Of a stretch of DNA of 64,000 nt, positions 36,102 to 44,862 are shown piece by piece; position 1 is the first letter of the stretch; every line of letters starts with the position of its first letter. The DNA is taken from assembly GCF_000173075.1 (NCBI RefSeq), contig NZ_ABVL01000003.1:310001-374000 (forward strand), given 5' to 3'. A model generated the notes under the pieces. The model had not been told where the DNA came from. It searched no databases and saw only the letters and a program-made list of their open reading frames with translations. The translations under genes and the position numbers were made by a program. The stretch comes from Chthoniobacter flavus Ellin428 (GTDB lineage: Bacteria > Verrucomicrobiota > Verrucomicrobiia > Chthoniobacterales > Chthoniobacteraceae).

Positions 36102-36169
36102 GCCCGCGAATCAAACGAATGACCCGAATGGAGGATTTTTCATTCGGGTCATTTGTGTGATTCGCGGGC
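36102..36169. repeat. Hairpin of GCGAATCA-like units
   Basis: GCCCGCGAATCAAACGAATG ... CATTCGGGTCATTTGTGTGA, closing with TTCGCGGGC. It is flanked by ACTGTGAAA and TTTCACAGTT, a second, outer pair of inverted arms; TTTCACAGTC also follows the hairpin at 32210. Confidence 0.75.
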
Positions 36170-36232
36170 CAAATAATCTCGCTGGCGGCTTATTTCACAG
36201 TTCGTAAAAGCGAGTGCGGAGCAGTCGACCGA

Positions 36233-36883
36233 TCACCAGTTTTTGACCCACCGGTTCGAATTGCCGGTGGTGTCCCCGCCGGTCGACCACAGATCGAACG
36301 TCGGATTGTATCCACGCGTCCCCTTGCTGTTGGTCACCGGTCGTGGGGCATTGGAATTGGTGGCCATTTGCGCCTGGTATTCCTGCTCGAGGAGCAGGCC
36401 CGCCGTGGAATACCCGTAGCTGTTGCCAAACGGATCTTTGATGTATTGGACCGAGGTCAATCGGCCGTTCACCATCGGACCGAAGAGCCGCGCGGGTTTG
36501 AAGAAATCCGGCGCATAGTTCTTCCCCGTTTCATTCGCATCGATCACGCCATTGTCATTGGTATCTCCGGAAAGGCACTCGTAGAGATACAGGCTCGAAA
36601 TGGCATACTTGCTCCCCACACCGGTACTCTGACTGGCGGCGGTGTCGCGGGCGTCGAGGGAGTCCGTCTTCGTCGGGTCCTGGGGGTAACCGCCGTTATC
36701 GGTTTTGTAGGCCTCCAAGGCGCCGGTCAGCGACCTGATATCTGTCGACGCTTTCGCCTTCGCCATGTTGCGTTGGACGGTCGGATAGACGAGCAGGACG
36801 ATGCCAACGAGAAGAATGATGACGGCCATGACCATGATCATCTCGATCAGGCTGAAGGCCGCAGAATGTGGGGGACGGCGCAT
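36233..36883 (-). CDS. GspG-like pseudopilin, 216 aa
   Basis: Type II secretion/type IV pilus-like pilin. N-terminal processing site followed by the hydrophobic helix: A-FSLIEMIMVMAVIILLVGIV with Glu at position +5 of the mature chain. The residue before the cleavage point is Ala rather than the usual Gly. After the helix, alpha-beta sections with DNGGYPQDPTKTDSLDARDT and NGVIDANETGKNYAPDF, ending YNPTFDLWS and NRWVKNW, are characteristic of verrucomicrobial pseudopilins. The start at 36883 follows the 14 upstream codons that were excluded. Paralogue of the gene directly upstream. Confidence 0.85.
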   Translation of the reverse strand: MRRPPHSAAFSLIEMIMVMAVIILLVGIVLLVYPTVQRNMAKAKASTDIRSLTGALEAYKTDNGGYPQDPTKTDSLDARDTAASQSTGVGSKYAISSLYLYECLSGDTNDNGVIDANETGKNYAPDFFKPARLFGPMVNGRLTSVQYIKDPFGNSYGYSTAGLLLEQEYQAQMATNSNAPRPVTNSKGTRGYNPTFDLWSTGGDTTGNSNRWVKNW

Positions 36884-36995
36884 ACCGGGAATCATAGCAC
36901 CGATCCAACAAAACGCGAACGGCAATTAACCGAACCGTACGGCTGCTCATGGGAACCGCCGCTCGTCTACCAGGGACTCTCTTCCCCCGGGCCAA

Positions 36996-37655
36996 CTACC
37001 AATTCTTAATCCACTTGGCCGAGAGACCGGCCGTATCGCCGGCGCACGACCAAAGGTCGAAAGTGGGATTGTATCCTTGGGTGCCCTTGCTGTTTTGCAC
37101 ATTGCGGGGCGCATTCGGATTCGTGGACAAAGCCGCACGGAACTCCTGCTCCACCAGCAATCCCGCCGTCGAATACCCGTAAGGGTTGCCGAAGGGATCC
37201 ATGATATACAAAACGGGAGCGACCTTGCCGGAGCCATTCTTCGTTCCTCCGAGATGAGTCGGCTTCCAGAAATCCGGCGCGTAGTTTTTTCCAGTGTCGC
37301 TGCCGTTGCCAATGGTGCCATCTCCATCCGTGTCGCCAGACAACTGCTCATACAGGAACCGGCTGGATTGAGCTACCGCGCCCTGCGGATTTGTCACGCT
37401 CGTGGCGACCGACGCGTTACGCGGGTCCAGGGTATCCGTCAGATTCGGATCCTGAGGATAACCGCCATTATCTGTCTTGTAGTTTTCGATCGCCACCGAG
37501 ATCTCCTTGATCTCGGTCTCCGCCCGCGAAAGGCCGGCTTTTTTCTGCGCCACCGTGTTCACGGCCAAAATGAGGCCGGCGAGAATGGCAATGATGGCAA
37601 TAACCGTGATCATCTCGACCAAGGTAAACGCAGCGTTACGTGGGGAACGGATCAT
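36996..37655 (-). CDS. GspG-like pseudopilin, 219 aa
   Basis: Same layout as the pseudopilin at 36233: A-FTLVEMITVIAIIAILAGLI, a helix with KEISVAIENYKTDNGGYPQD, the SGDTDGDGTIGNGSDTGKNY segment and an end YNPTFDLWS ... AKWIKNW. The cleavage position again has Ala before Phe. It is 42 bases downstream of pilC and 112 bases upstream of its paralogue, so the three genes probably form an operon. Two tandem copies suggest major and minor pseudopilins or functional redundancy. Confidence 0.87.
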   Translation of the reverse strand: MIRSPRNAAFTLVEMITVIAIIAILAGLILAVNTVAQKKAGLSRAETEIKEISVAIENYKTDNGGYPQDPNLTDTLDPRNASVATSVTNPQGAVAQSSRFLYEQLSGDTDGDGTIGNGSDTGKNYAPDFWKPTHLGGTKNGSGKVAPVLYIMDPFGNPYGYSTAGLLVEQEFRAALSTNPNAPRNVQNSKGTQGYNPTFDLWSCAGDTAGLSAKWIKNW

Positions 37656-37697
37656 AAATTTATTTTAGCGCGGCACGCGACAATTTGCGAATGCGAA

Positions 37698-39014
37698 CTA
37701 GCCGCCGGCGTTCTGGCCGCCCATCTGCTTGATGATTTCGATCAACGGCATGAAGAGCGCGATAACGATGGTGCCGACGATCAAGGCGAGGAACACGATC
37801 ATGATCGGTTCCAGCAGCGAGGTGAGACCTTCGACCGCATTGTCGACTTCGTCGTCGTACACTTCCGCGATCTTCAGGAGCATCTCCGGGAGCTGGCCGG
37901 TTTCTTCACCGACGTCCACCATCGAAATCACCATGGGCGGGAACACCCCGCTGGCTTCCAGGGGCTGGACGATGGATTCGCCTTCCTTCACCGCGTCGTG
38001 CACTTTGGTGACGGCGTTGGCGATCACGGTGTTGCCCGCGGTATCACGAGTAATATTCAGCGCCTGGAGAATCGGCACACCCGAAGTCACCAGCGTGCCC
38101 AGCGTGCGGCTAAAGCGCGAGATTGAGCTCTTCCGCAGCAGGTCGCCGAAGAGCGGCGTGTGCAGCTTGACCTTGTCCAGCGCCGCCCGGCCGCCCTTGC
38201 TGCCCGAGATCGCCTTGTAACCGATGATGATCACGACCACGGAAACGATCGTGTACCACAGGTAAGGCGGCACAAACATCTTCTGGATGATGTTACTGAC
38301 GTAAATGACCCACTGGGTGATCGGCGGCAGCGGCTTGCCACCGAGCATGTCGTGGAAGATCTGCTCGAACTTCGGCACGATGAACGCCATGAGGAAGACC
38401 ATGATGAGGATCGCGATGATGAGCACGATCACCGGGTAGGCCATCGCCGAGACGACCTTGTTCTTCACCTTCTGCGCCTTTTCCTGGAATTCCGCGAGAC
38501 GGTTGAGCACCAGTTCGAGCACACCACCGAGCTCACCGGCCTTCACCATGTTGATGTAGAGCTTGTTGAAGATCAGCGGATGCTGCGCCATCGATTCCGA
38601 GAACGTGCTGCCGCTCTGCACGGCGTCGGCGAGATTGTTGATCGTCTTGGCCAGCACCGGATCCCTTTCCTGCTTGGCGAGCACAGTGAGACCGCGCAGC
38701 AGCGGCAGACCGGCATCTATCAGCGTCGCGAGCTGACGGGTGAAAATCATCAGCGTCTTGCTCTTGACCGTCTTCTTCTCGAAGAGCGTGATGCTGCCTT
38801 TCTTGGCGCCCTTGGGGGCGGCGACGGCTTTGGCTTGCTTGGCTACGGCTTTGGACTTGGCGGGCGCCTTGCCCTTCCCTTCCTCGATCACACTGGTCGG
38901 GAAGTAGCCGGCCTGGCGCAGCTGGCCCACGGCTTCGTTAGAGGAGGCGGCATCGATCACTCCGGTCGATTCCTGGCCGCGCGCATCAAGCGCTATGTAA
39001 TTAAATCGGGGCAT
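37698..39014 (-). CDS. pilC: PilC/GspF inner-membrane platform protein, 438 aa
   Basis: Platform of type IV pilus/type II secretion machines. Two repeated GspF domains are visible: TRQLATLIDAGLPLLRGLTV (about 99-118) and SRTLGTLVTSGVPILQALNI (about 309-328), each with a following membrane region (AYPVIVLIIAILIMVFLMAF and EPIMIVFLALIVGTIVIALF). The N-terminus has a Lys/Ala-rich linker (about 50-75) that lengthens the protein. It leads the pseudopilin genes. The ATPases pilB/pilT lie 6 kb away, on the same strand. Confidence 0.93.
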   Translation of the reverse strand: MPRFNYIALDARGQESTGVIDAASSNEAVGQLRQAGYFPTSVIEEGKGKAPAKSKAVAKQAKAVAAPKGAKKGSITLFEKKTVKSKTLMIFTRQLATLIDAGLPLLRGLTVLAKQERDPVLAKTINNLADAVQSGSTFSESMAQHPLIFNKLYINMVKAGELGGVLELVLNRLAEFQEKAQKVKNKVVSAMAYPVIVLIIAILIMVFLMAFIVPKFEQIFHDMLGGKPLPPITQWVIYVSNIIQKMFVPPYLWYTIVSVVVIIIGYKAISGSKGGRAALDKVKLHTPLFGDLLRKSSISRFSRTLGTLVTSGVPILQALNITRDTAGNTVIANAVTKVHDAVKEGESIVQPLEASGVFPPMVISMVDVGEETGQLPEMLLKIAEVYDDEVDNAVEGLTSLLEPIMIVFLALIVGTIVIALFMPLIEIIKQMGGQNAGG

Positions 39015-39215
39015 GGCGTTCGGGGGTCAGTTGAAAAATTCTTAGCAGGAAAAGAAAGCGCGGGATAAAAAGTTGCAATAAGGAATTCACCGGAAGGTCA
39101 CTTTTTTTATTCACGGAACTCATTTTGTGGCCATCGAGCTGCTTTTCGCCGCCGTGAAGGCAAACGGATGGGCCGATTTTTCCGGAAAGCCAACCCCGTT
39201 CACTTCAGGGAGGGC

Positions 39216-39785
39216 CTACTTCTTCTTGGTATGGCTGGTCAATTTGGTGAAACCGGCCGGATCAGAGGCCATCTGCTCGAGTAACGGGTTCGAAGCCTTC
39301 ACCCGCACGACCTCATCGCCCACCTTGGCGCGAATGACCCAGCCGTCCGCTTTGTCACCAGACGTGTAGTTGTAGCCGTACCAGTAGTAGCCACGGACGG
39401 TGTGGGCGGAGAGTCCCTTGGACTCCACCGGCACTTTCAGGAAGGCCCCCGGGGTGACCGAGATTTTTTTGCTGCCCTGATCGTAAAGGAACCGGCCGGA
39501 CCCATTGGCCGGCTTGCCAAAGAAATACCACTCGATCTCAAACTCGCCGGGGAGCTGGGACATATTGCGCACCGTGATGTCCAGTTCCTTCGAGCTCGTT
39601 TTGGTCTGGCTGTAGTCGCCGGAGATGTCGCGCCAATGATTGACCGTCGAGGAGTTGGCTGTCGATTCGACCGCATCGAGGAACACGCTTTTGCTCGTCG
39701 CCGGCACAGCCGTTCCCGGGACCTGCCCCTGCCCGCTAAATGCCATGCCGAAAATCAGTACCGAAAGTAAACCCAGCCGTTTCAT
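39216..39785 (-). CDS. Exported hypothetical protein, 189 aa
   Basis: Unrecognised. Signal peptide (MKRLGLLSVLIFGMAFSGQG), then a mainly beta pattern: SKELDITVRNMSQLPGEFEI, EWYFFGKPANGSGRFLYDQG, VRGYYWYGYNYTSGDKADGW. The rest resembles an Ig/fibronectin-like exported domain, but I cannot assign a family. The start at 39785 is set by the signal peptide; the open frame above runs another 100 codons without features. It lies upstream of pilC (same strand) and may be a pilus- or envelope-associated protein. Confidence 0.65.
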   Translation of the reverse strand: MKRLGLLSVLIFGMAFSGQGQVPGTAVPATSKSVFLDAVESTANSSTVNHWRDISGDYSQTKTSSKELDITVRNMSQLPGEFEIEWYFFGKPANGSGRFLYDQGSKKISVTPGAFLKVPVESKGLSAHTVRGYYWYGYNYTSGDKADGWVIRAKVGDEVVRVKASNPLLEQMASDPAGFTKLTSHTKKK

Positions 39786-40649
39786 AAGAGATCTATAGAC
39801 GAAAATCACTGGGGTAAGGAAAGCGAAAAAGCGCCGCTGCCTTGCTCTATTCTCCGAACGGCATGGGAAAGCCCGTGAGCCAAAGCACCCATCTCGGAAC
39901 CATCGCGGCAATGGCAGCGGTGAGCGCTGGGCACGAGTGGGGTGCCCATCGCGCTCGGTGATCGCGATCAACCCAAACACCAGACCGCTTCGATTGACCA
40001 CCCATACCGCAGCTACGAAAGGAGGACTTTTTCTGCTGCGATAGTAATAACGAAAGCCATGTCCGAGAGCTTGGACGGAAATCATCTTCGACCGTATTTC
40101 GAGCCATTAAACACGGCCGGAAACATCCCTGGCGCTTTTTACTTTTGCCACGTTTAAGCCGAAGCAAATCAACTATGCAAATACACCGGAATTCCCAGCT
40201 ACTAAAGTAATTCAATAGCATCACAATCAACTCAACCATAACTTACTACAAACGATTTTACACTTAATTCGCTATAAGTTTGATTGCTCACACCGAAGCT
40301 GCACGGCAGCACTTATTCACATGCTGGCTGAACGAGAGATCAATGTAGCCGCCCACGCTCCGTCGGGGTGCAGAGGCGGAACAATGCAGCAGCACAAACG
40401 GCGATGCCAGGGACGGCAGAATGACATCCGCGCAAACCGAACGGGCCTTCGCCTGCTTCTGTTCGGCATGAAGCCAGAAACCTTTGCCGGTCCAGCAGCA
40501 AAAAAATTTGCGATCTGTCCCGGATGGGCACCCCAAAGCTGGCTCTCCCCCACACATTGATTCGCTCGCCCTCCTCACTCTGGTAGCACGACGAAACCGC
40601 CCGGGGCGAAGAAAACCAGCGGGTATGCCCTACGCGATTCATTCGTCGT
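39786..40649. other. Long intergenic region, partly AT-rich
   Basis: About 860 bases between the hypothetical gene and the divergent penicillin-binding protein gene. A stretch at about 40130-40310 is clearly more AT-rich than the surroundings (for example TTCGCTATAAGTTTGATTGC). No open frame is convincing. It must hold promoters for both flanking genes; I could not pick a trustworthy -35/-10 pair. Confidence 0.5.
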
Positions 40650-43259
40650 ATGAAGGCGAGATTACGGACTCTTCTGAAGATCACGGCTTGGACTACGGCC
40701 GTTGCCGTCATCCTGGTCGCGACCGTCGGGGTCGTCGGCCTGAAGGTCTACTCCGACTATGTGGAGAGGGCGGACCAGTTTGACCTCACGAAGATCGATG
40801 GGCTTCCGGAACGTTCCGCGGTCTACGACAGTCGCGGGAATCTTTACGGCTATTTCGGCGGGGAGAACCGGCTGAGTGTCCCGCTGGACAAGGTCTCGCT
40901 GTTTTTCGTGAATGCGCTGCTGGCGCGGGAGGACAACCGGTTTTGGGAGCACCATGGGGTCGATACTCAAGGGGTGCTCCGCGCTTTCCTGACCAACCTG
41001 CGGGCGGGCGAAACGCGCCAGGGTGGCAGCACCATTACCCAACAACTGGCGCGCAACGCCTGCGGACTGGTGAAGCGTTCGCTCGACCGCAAGGCACTGG
41101 AAGCCGTGCTGGCGCGGCGGATCGAGGAGAAATATCCGAAGGAAAAGATCCTCGAGATGTATGTGAACCGCATCTATTTCGGTTCCGGCTTTTACGGCAT
41201 CGAGGCAGCCTCCCGCGGCTATTTCGGCAAGCCGGCGACGGACTTGACGCTCGGGGAGGCGGCCACCCTGGCGGCGCTCATCCGCAGTCCACGCCGGCTC
41301 TCTCCGGCGCGCGATCTCGACGCGGCGAGTCAGGCCCGCAACGATGTTCTTTCCCGCATGGCGGAGCTGAAGATGATTTCCAGCGATGAGGCGACGGCAG
41401 CCGAGGCCCAGCAACTCCAGGTCGCTTCGCACAACGCCATGCACGTGACGGATGACGCGATCATGGAGGCGGTGGAAGGAGAACTCTCCACCCTGCTCTC
41501 TCCGGACACGCTGGAGTACGGCGGGTTGAAGGTGACGATGACGATTGACCCAGCCCTGCAGCGACTCGCCCAGACCGCAGCGGACCGGCGCCTGAGCGAG
41601 ATCGAATCGCACAAAGGCTATCCGCATCCCCGGAAAGCCGACTTCGTCCCCGACCCGAAGGCCGAGCAGGAAAAGCCCACCAACTATCTCCAGGCCGCCG
41701 TGGTGATGATCGATAATCGCACCGGCGCGATCAAAGCGGCCGTGGGGGGACGCGACTACGCGCAGAGCAAATACTCGCGGGCGCTCCTCGGAAAACGACA
41801 GATCGGTTCGACCTTCAAGCCGTTCGTCTATGCCGCGGCTTTTGATCGCGGATTGATGCCCGGCACTTTCGTCGACGACGGCAAGATCGCGGCCGGCGAA
41901 TATCCCGACATTCCCAAGAAATGGTCGCCGGCGAATTCCGACGGTCACTATGGCGGCTTGGAACCCGCCTCCTACGGGCTGGTCCATTCGCGCAATACCA
42001 TGAGCGTGCGGGTCGGGGAGTTTGCCGGGCTGCCGATGATCCGCGGCCTCGCGCAGAAAGTCGGCCTCAGTGACAACGTGCCGGAATATCCGGTCGTGTT
42101 TCTCGGCGCTTTCGAGACCACCGCGCGCAATCTCACCTCGGCCTATACGATCTTTCCCAACGGCGGCGTTTATCGTCCTTCATACCTGATCGCGAAAGTG
42201 GAGGATCGCGATGGGCACGTGCTCTATCAGCCACCGCATGCGGAGAAGCGCATTATTTCTTCCGACACCGCCGCGATGGTCACCGGCATCCTTCAGCAGG
42301 TGATGAAACACGGGACGGCGGCCAAAGCCGCTTCGCTTGGGTGGAAGAAGAACGGCGCGGGAAAAACCGGCACGACGAACGATTTCTTCGACGCCTGGTT
42401 TGTCGGTTACACCTCGTCGCTCACTTGCGGCGTGTGGGTAGGCATGGATAAGCCCCAGACTATCATGGAAAAAGGCTACGGTGCGGCGCTCGCCCTGCCC
42501 ATCTGGGTGGACGTGATGCGGGAGGCTCCGGAAAACGAATACCCGACCGCACCGCTCAACGAAGGCGTGAAAATGGCCAAGGTTACCCTGTGCGCAGTGT
42601 CCGGAAAACTGGCGACCGCCGGCTGCGCGGAACAGCACTACGCTTATCAAGTGGAGCTACCAGCTTCTCGCGTTCCGAAGGAGTATTGCCAGACCCATCC
42701 TGAAATGACCCCGCCCATCGCCGCCGAGCCGACCTATCCGAGCGCTACCCCATCAGGGCAGGCGGCTCCTTACCCGACCAGCAATCCGCCAATGTATCCC
42801 TCGGGGACAACCTATCCGGCATCGAGCACCGGCACGGCCGTCACTGCCATTCGCCCACCCGCGACATCGAACTCGCCGAGCATTGCCTTCGGCGGTCGTC
42901 CGCTTTCCCGTCCGGCGCCAGCACCGATCATCGGTGAGGCGGGTGGCCCGAGTACGCAGTATCCGGCGCGCACCGTTTATCCGCCAGCCACGGCCAGCAC
43001 TCGGATGGAACCGCCGTCAGTGGCGGAACCCGTAACAACTGGCCCGGTGGAAGTGCGACGGGCGATCCCCGTTACGCGGTCGACAGAGCCACGCACAAGC
43101 AGTTCCACCACGCCATCCACCTTGCCGCCCGGCGTGACGGAACAGCGAATTGTCACTCGAACTCCGGACGGGCGGATTCACACGACGATCATTCGCACCA
43201 CGCACGGCGGGAGGGGCTATCGCACATCCATTCGGTCAGCGCAGGACGGAGAGGAGTAA
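40650..43259 (+). CDS. Class A penicillin-binding protein (PBP1A-like), 869 aa
   Basis: Bifunctional peptidoglycan synthase. A membrane anchor (residues 10-33) is followed by the glycosyltransferase domain with REDNRFWEHHGVD (catalytic Glu), GGSTITQQLARN and EKILEMYVNRIYFGSG. The transpeptidase domain contains the nucleophile motif S387-T-F-K390, S447-R-N and K572-T-G-T. The last 180 residues are Pro/Ser/Thr-rich (PSATPSGQAAPYPTSNPPMY and similar), a low-complexity tail found in many PVC PBPs, possibly reaching through the periplasm. It is alone on the plus strand between pilus genes. Confidence 0.95.
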   Translation: MKARLRTLLKITAWTTAVAVILVATVGVVGLKVYSDYVERADQFDLTKIDGLPERSAVYDSRGNLYGYFGGENRLSVPLDKVSLFFVNALLAREDNRFWEHHGVDTQGVLRAFLTNLRAGETRQGGSTITQQLARNACGLVKRSLDRKALEAVLARRIEEKYPKEKILEMYVNRIYFGSGFYGIEAASRGYFGKPATDLTLGEAATLAALIRSPRRLSPARDLDAASQARNDVLSRMAELKMISSDEATAAEAQQLQVASHNAMHVTDDAIMEAVEGELSTLLSPDTLEYGGLKVTMTIDPALQRLAQTAADRRLSEIESHKGYPHPRKADFVPDPKAEQEKPTNYLQAAVVMIDNRTGAIKAAVGGRDYAQSKYSRALLGKRQIGSTFKPFVYAAAFDRGLMPGTFVDDGKIAAGEYPDIPKKWSPANSDGHYGGLEPASYGLVHSRNTMSVRVGEFAGLPMIRGLAQKVGLSDNVPEYPVVFLGAFETTARNLTSAYTIFPNGGVYRPSYLIAKVEDRDGHVLYQPPHAEKRIISSDTAAMVTGILQQVMKHGTAAKAASLGWKKNGAGKTGTTNDFFDAWFVGYTSSLTCGVWVGMDKPQTIMEKGYGAALALPIWVDVMREAPENEYPTAPLNEGVKMAKVTLCAVSGKLATAGCAEQHYAYQVELPASRVPKEYCQTHPEMTPPIAAEPTYPSATPSGQAAPYPTSNPPMYPSGTTYPASSTGTAVTAIRPPATSNSPSIAFGGRPLSRPAPAPIIGEAGGPSTQYPARTVYPPATASTRMEPPSVAEPVTTGPVEVRRAIPVTRSTEPRTSSSTTPSTLPPGVTEQRIVTRTPDGRIHTTIIRTTHGGRGYRTSIRSAQDGEE

Positions 43260-43355
43260 AAGGCAGGCGTCAAATCGCGGAGACATCCCCCTCCCTTCTA
43301 TATTTAGCTTGCGGAACGCGCCCTCTCACCAATGCTGGTCGGCGGATTCGTCACT

Positions 43356-44480
43356 ATGAGAATAATCGCGATTTGGCTGGCTGTGTTGGTTCTGGTTCTG
43401 GTTCGGGCGCAAGCGGCGCCGGAAAATGCCACGGCTGTACCGGAACTCGACGCCCTGCGAAGTTCATACCAGCGAAACATCACCGCCATTACCAACGCCC
43501 GCGACACGCGCACGGAACCCATCCGCCGCAGCTACGCCGGCGAACTCGAGCGCCTCCAGCGGGAAATCACCACCAGCGGCGACCTCGATGGCGCGCTGCA
43601 GGTGAAAGCCGAACGCGAGCGGTTGACCAGCAACCAGGAACCAACGGCCACGGAACGCGCAGCGATGGCTCCAGCCCTCGCTGCCCTCCGGACTCGCTAC
43701 GAAAAAGAACTGGAGCCGATCGTCACCTTGATTCGCAACGCGGAAGACCAGCAGAAGCGCGACTACCTGGCGGCGCTCGATCGTCTGCAACGCCAGTTTA
43801 CCACCCAAAACCAACTCGCAAAGGCCACCCTCGTGCGCACGGAGCGAGACGCCATTGCCGGTCCCACCCTGCCGAAAGCGAGCCCCGCACCGACCGCCGC
43901 GACCAACGCTCTTAGCCCTTCCGCCGTCGCCGGTGCGGGGCAGCTCGACCCAGCTTTTGCCGAGAAGATCGCCGCCGCGATCCGCGACAAAAAGCTCGCT
44001 CTGTCCGAACTCTCACGGCCCAAGGGAGGGGCGGGCAACGACGTCCCCGCCGAGGGAGCGGTTCTGGTCGGGTTCGAGTTCTTCGAGACCAGATCCAACG
44101 GTTTCCCCGACATTCGTTCACTACGCCCCATCTTTCTCACCACAGCCGGGGTCAAGCCGGGCATGGATCGCGGCAAGATGGAAAAGATCACCAACAAAGT
44201 GATGGCGCGGCCCGGTTACGCGGTGGGCGGCATCCACGTTTACCACACCAACAATGACGGTCGCATTCAAGGGCTCCAGGTCATCTTCATGAAAATGGTC
44301 CCCGCCGAGGGCCGCCTCGATCATAGCTCGAGCAGCACTTATCGAAGCCTCTGGTTCGGGACGCTTCCCCACAAAGATAAACCCAAGGAATTAGGCGGCG
44401 ACGGCCGGCCGGTTGTCGGCGTCTATGGTTTTCACGGCGCCGATTGCGACTGTATCGGGCTCGTTCAGACGTCGAATTGA
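43356..44480 (+). CDS. Exported coiled-coil protein with C-terminal lectin-like domain, 374 aa
   Basis: No family recognised for the whole protein. A signal peptide (IIAIWLAVLVLVLVRAQA) precedes about 120 residues of heptad-like helices (LDALRSSYQRNITAITNARD, SYAGELERLQREITTSGDLD, RTRYEKELEPIVTLIRNAED). The C-terminal 150 residues are beta-rich: EGAVLVGFEFFETRSNGFPD, then LQVIFMKMV and a closing GGDGRPVVGVYGFHGADCDC-type turn, resembling jacalin-like lectin folds. The start at 43356 is the Met right before the signal peptide. It follows the PBP by 96 bases in the same direction. Confidence 0.68.
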   Translation: MRIIAIWLAVLVLVLVRAQAAPENATAVPELDALRSSYQRNITAITNARDTRTEPIRRSYAGELERLQREITTSGDLDGALQVKAERERLTSNQEPTATERAAMAPALAALRTRYEKELEPIVTLIRNAEDQQKRDYLAALDRLQRQFTTQNQLAKATLVRTERDAIAGPTLPKASPAPTAATNALSPSAVAGAGQLDPAFAEKIAAAIRDKKLALSELSRPKGGAGNDVPAEGAVLVGFEFFETRSNGFPDIRSLRPIFLTTAGVKPGMDRGKMEKITNKVMARPGYAVGGIHVYHTNNDGRIQGLQVIFMKMVPAEGRLDHSSSSTYRSLWFGTLPHKDKPKELGGDGRPVVGVYGFHGADCDCIGLVQTSN

Positions 44481-44551
44481 CACGGCACTGGCTTCCCCCG
44501 CTCCGCATTGGGCTGAGCGGCGCATCACGCTTGCGTTTGTAGTGCTGCGCT

Positions 44552-44781
44552 GCTGCCTAAGCATGACCCACATCTTTGGTCAGTAGTGACAGCGATGAAT
44601 TCGGCTGCGGCTCACTGGGAGGGGCGACTTTCCAGTCGCCCTGCGTCGCGGAGCGACGCCCCAAAGAAGGCGCTCCGCGCGTTTGTTTCGGTCGGCGACT
44701 GGAAAGTCGCCGCTCCCAAAGCGCTATCTGTATCGACGTCCAAACACTGAGCAAAGATGGGGGTAATGCTTAGGCAACAGC
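44552..44781. repeat. Nested fold-back element with TAAGCATTACCC-type ends
   Basis: Outer arms GCTGCCTAAGCATGACCCAC (44552-44571, continuing ATCTTT) and AAAGATGGGGGTAATGCTTA (44753-44772, continuing GGCAACAGC) are complementary with few mismatches. Inner hairpin 44617-44717 has arms GGGAGGGGCGACTTTCCAGT-CGCC and GGCGACTGGAAAGTCGCC-GCTCCC. The outer arms match the element at 8362-8515. Confidence 0.8.
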
Positions 44782-44862
44782 GCCGCGCCAAAAACGCCAG
44801 CGTTGATGGCTCGCCGTTTCGAATTCGCAGACACTGCGTCGGACCGCAATGGCAAACCCTAC

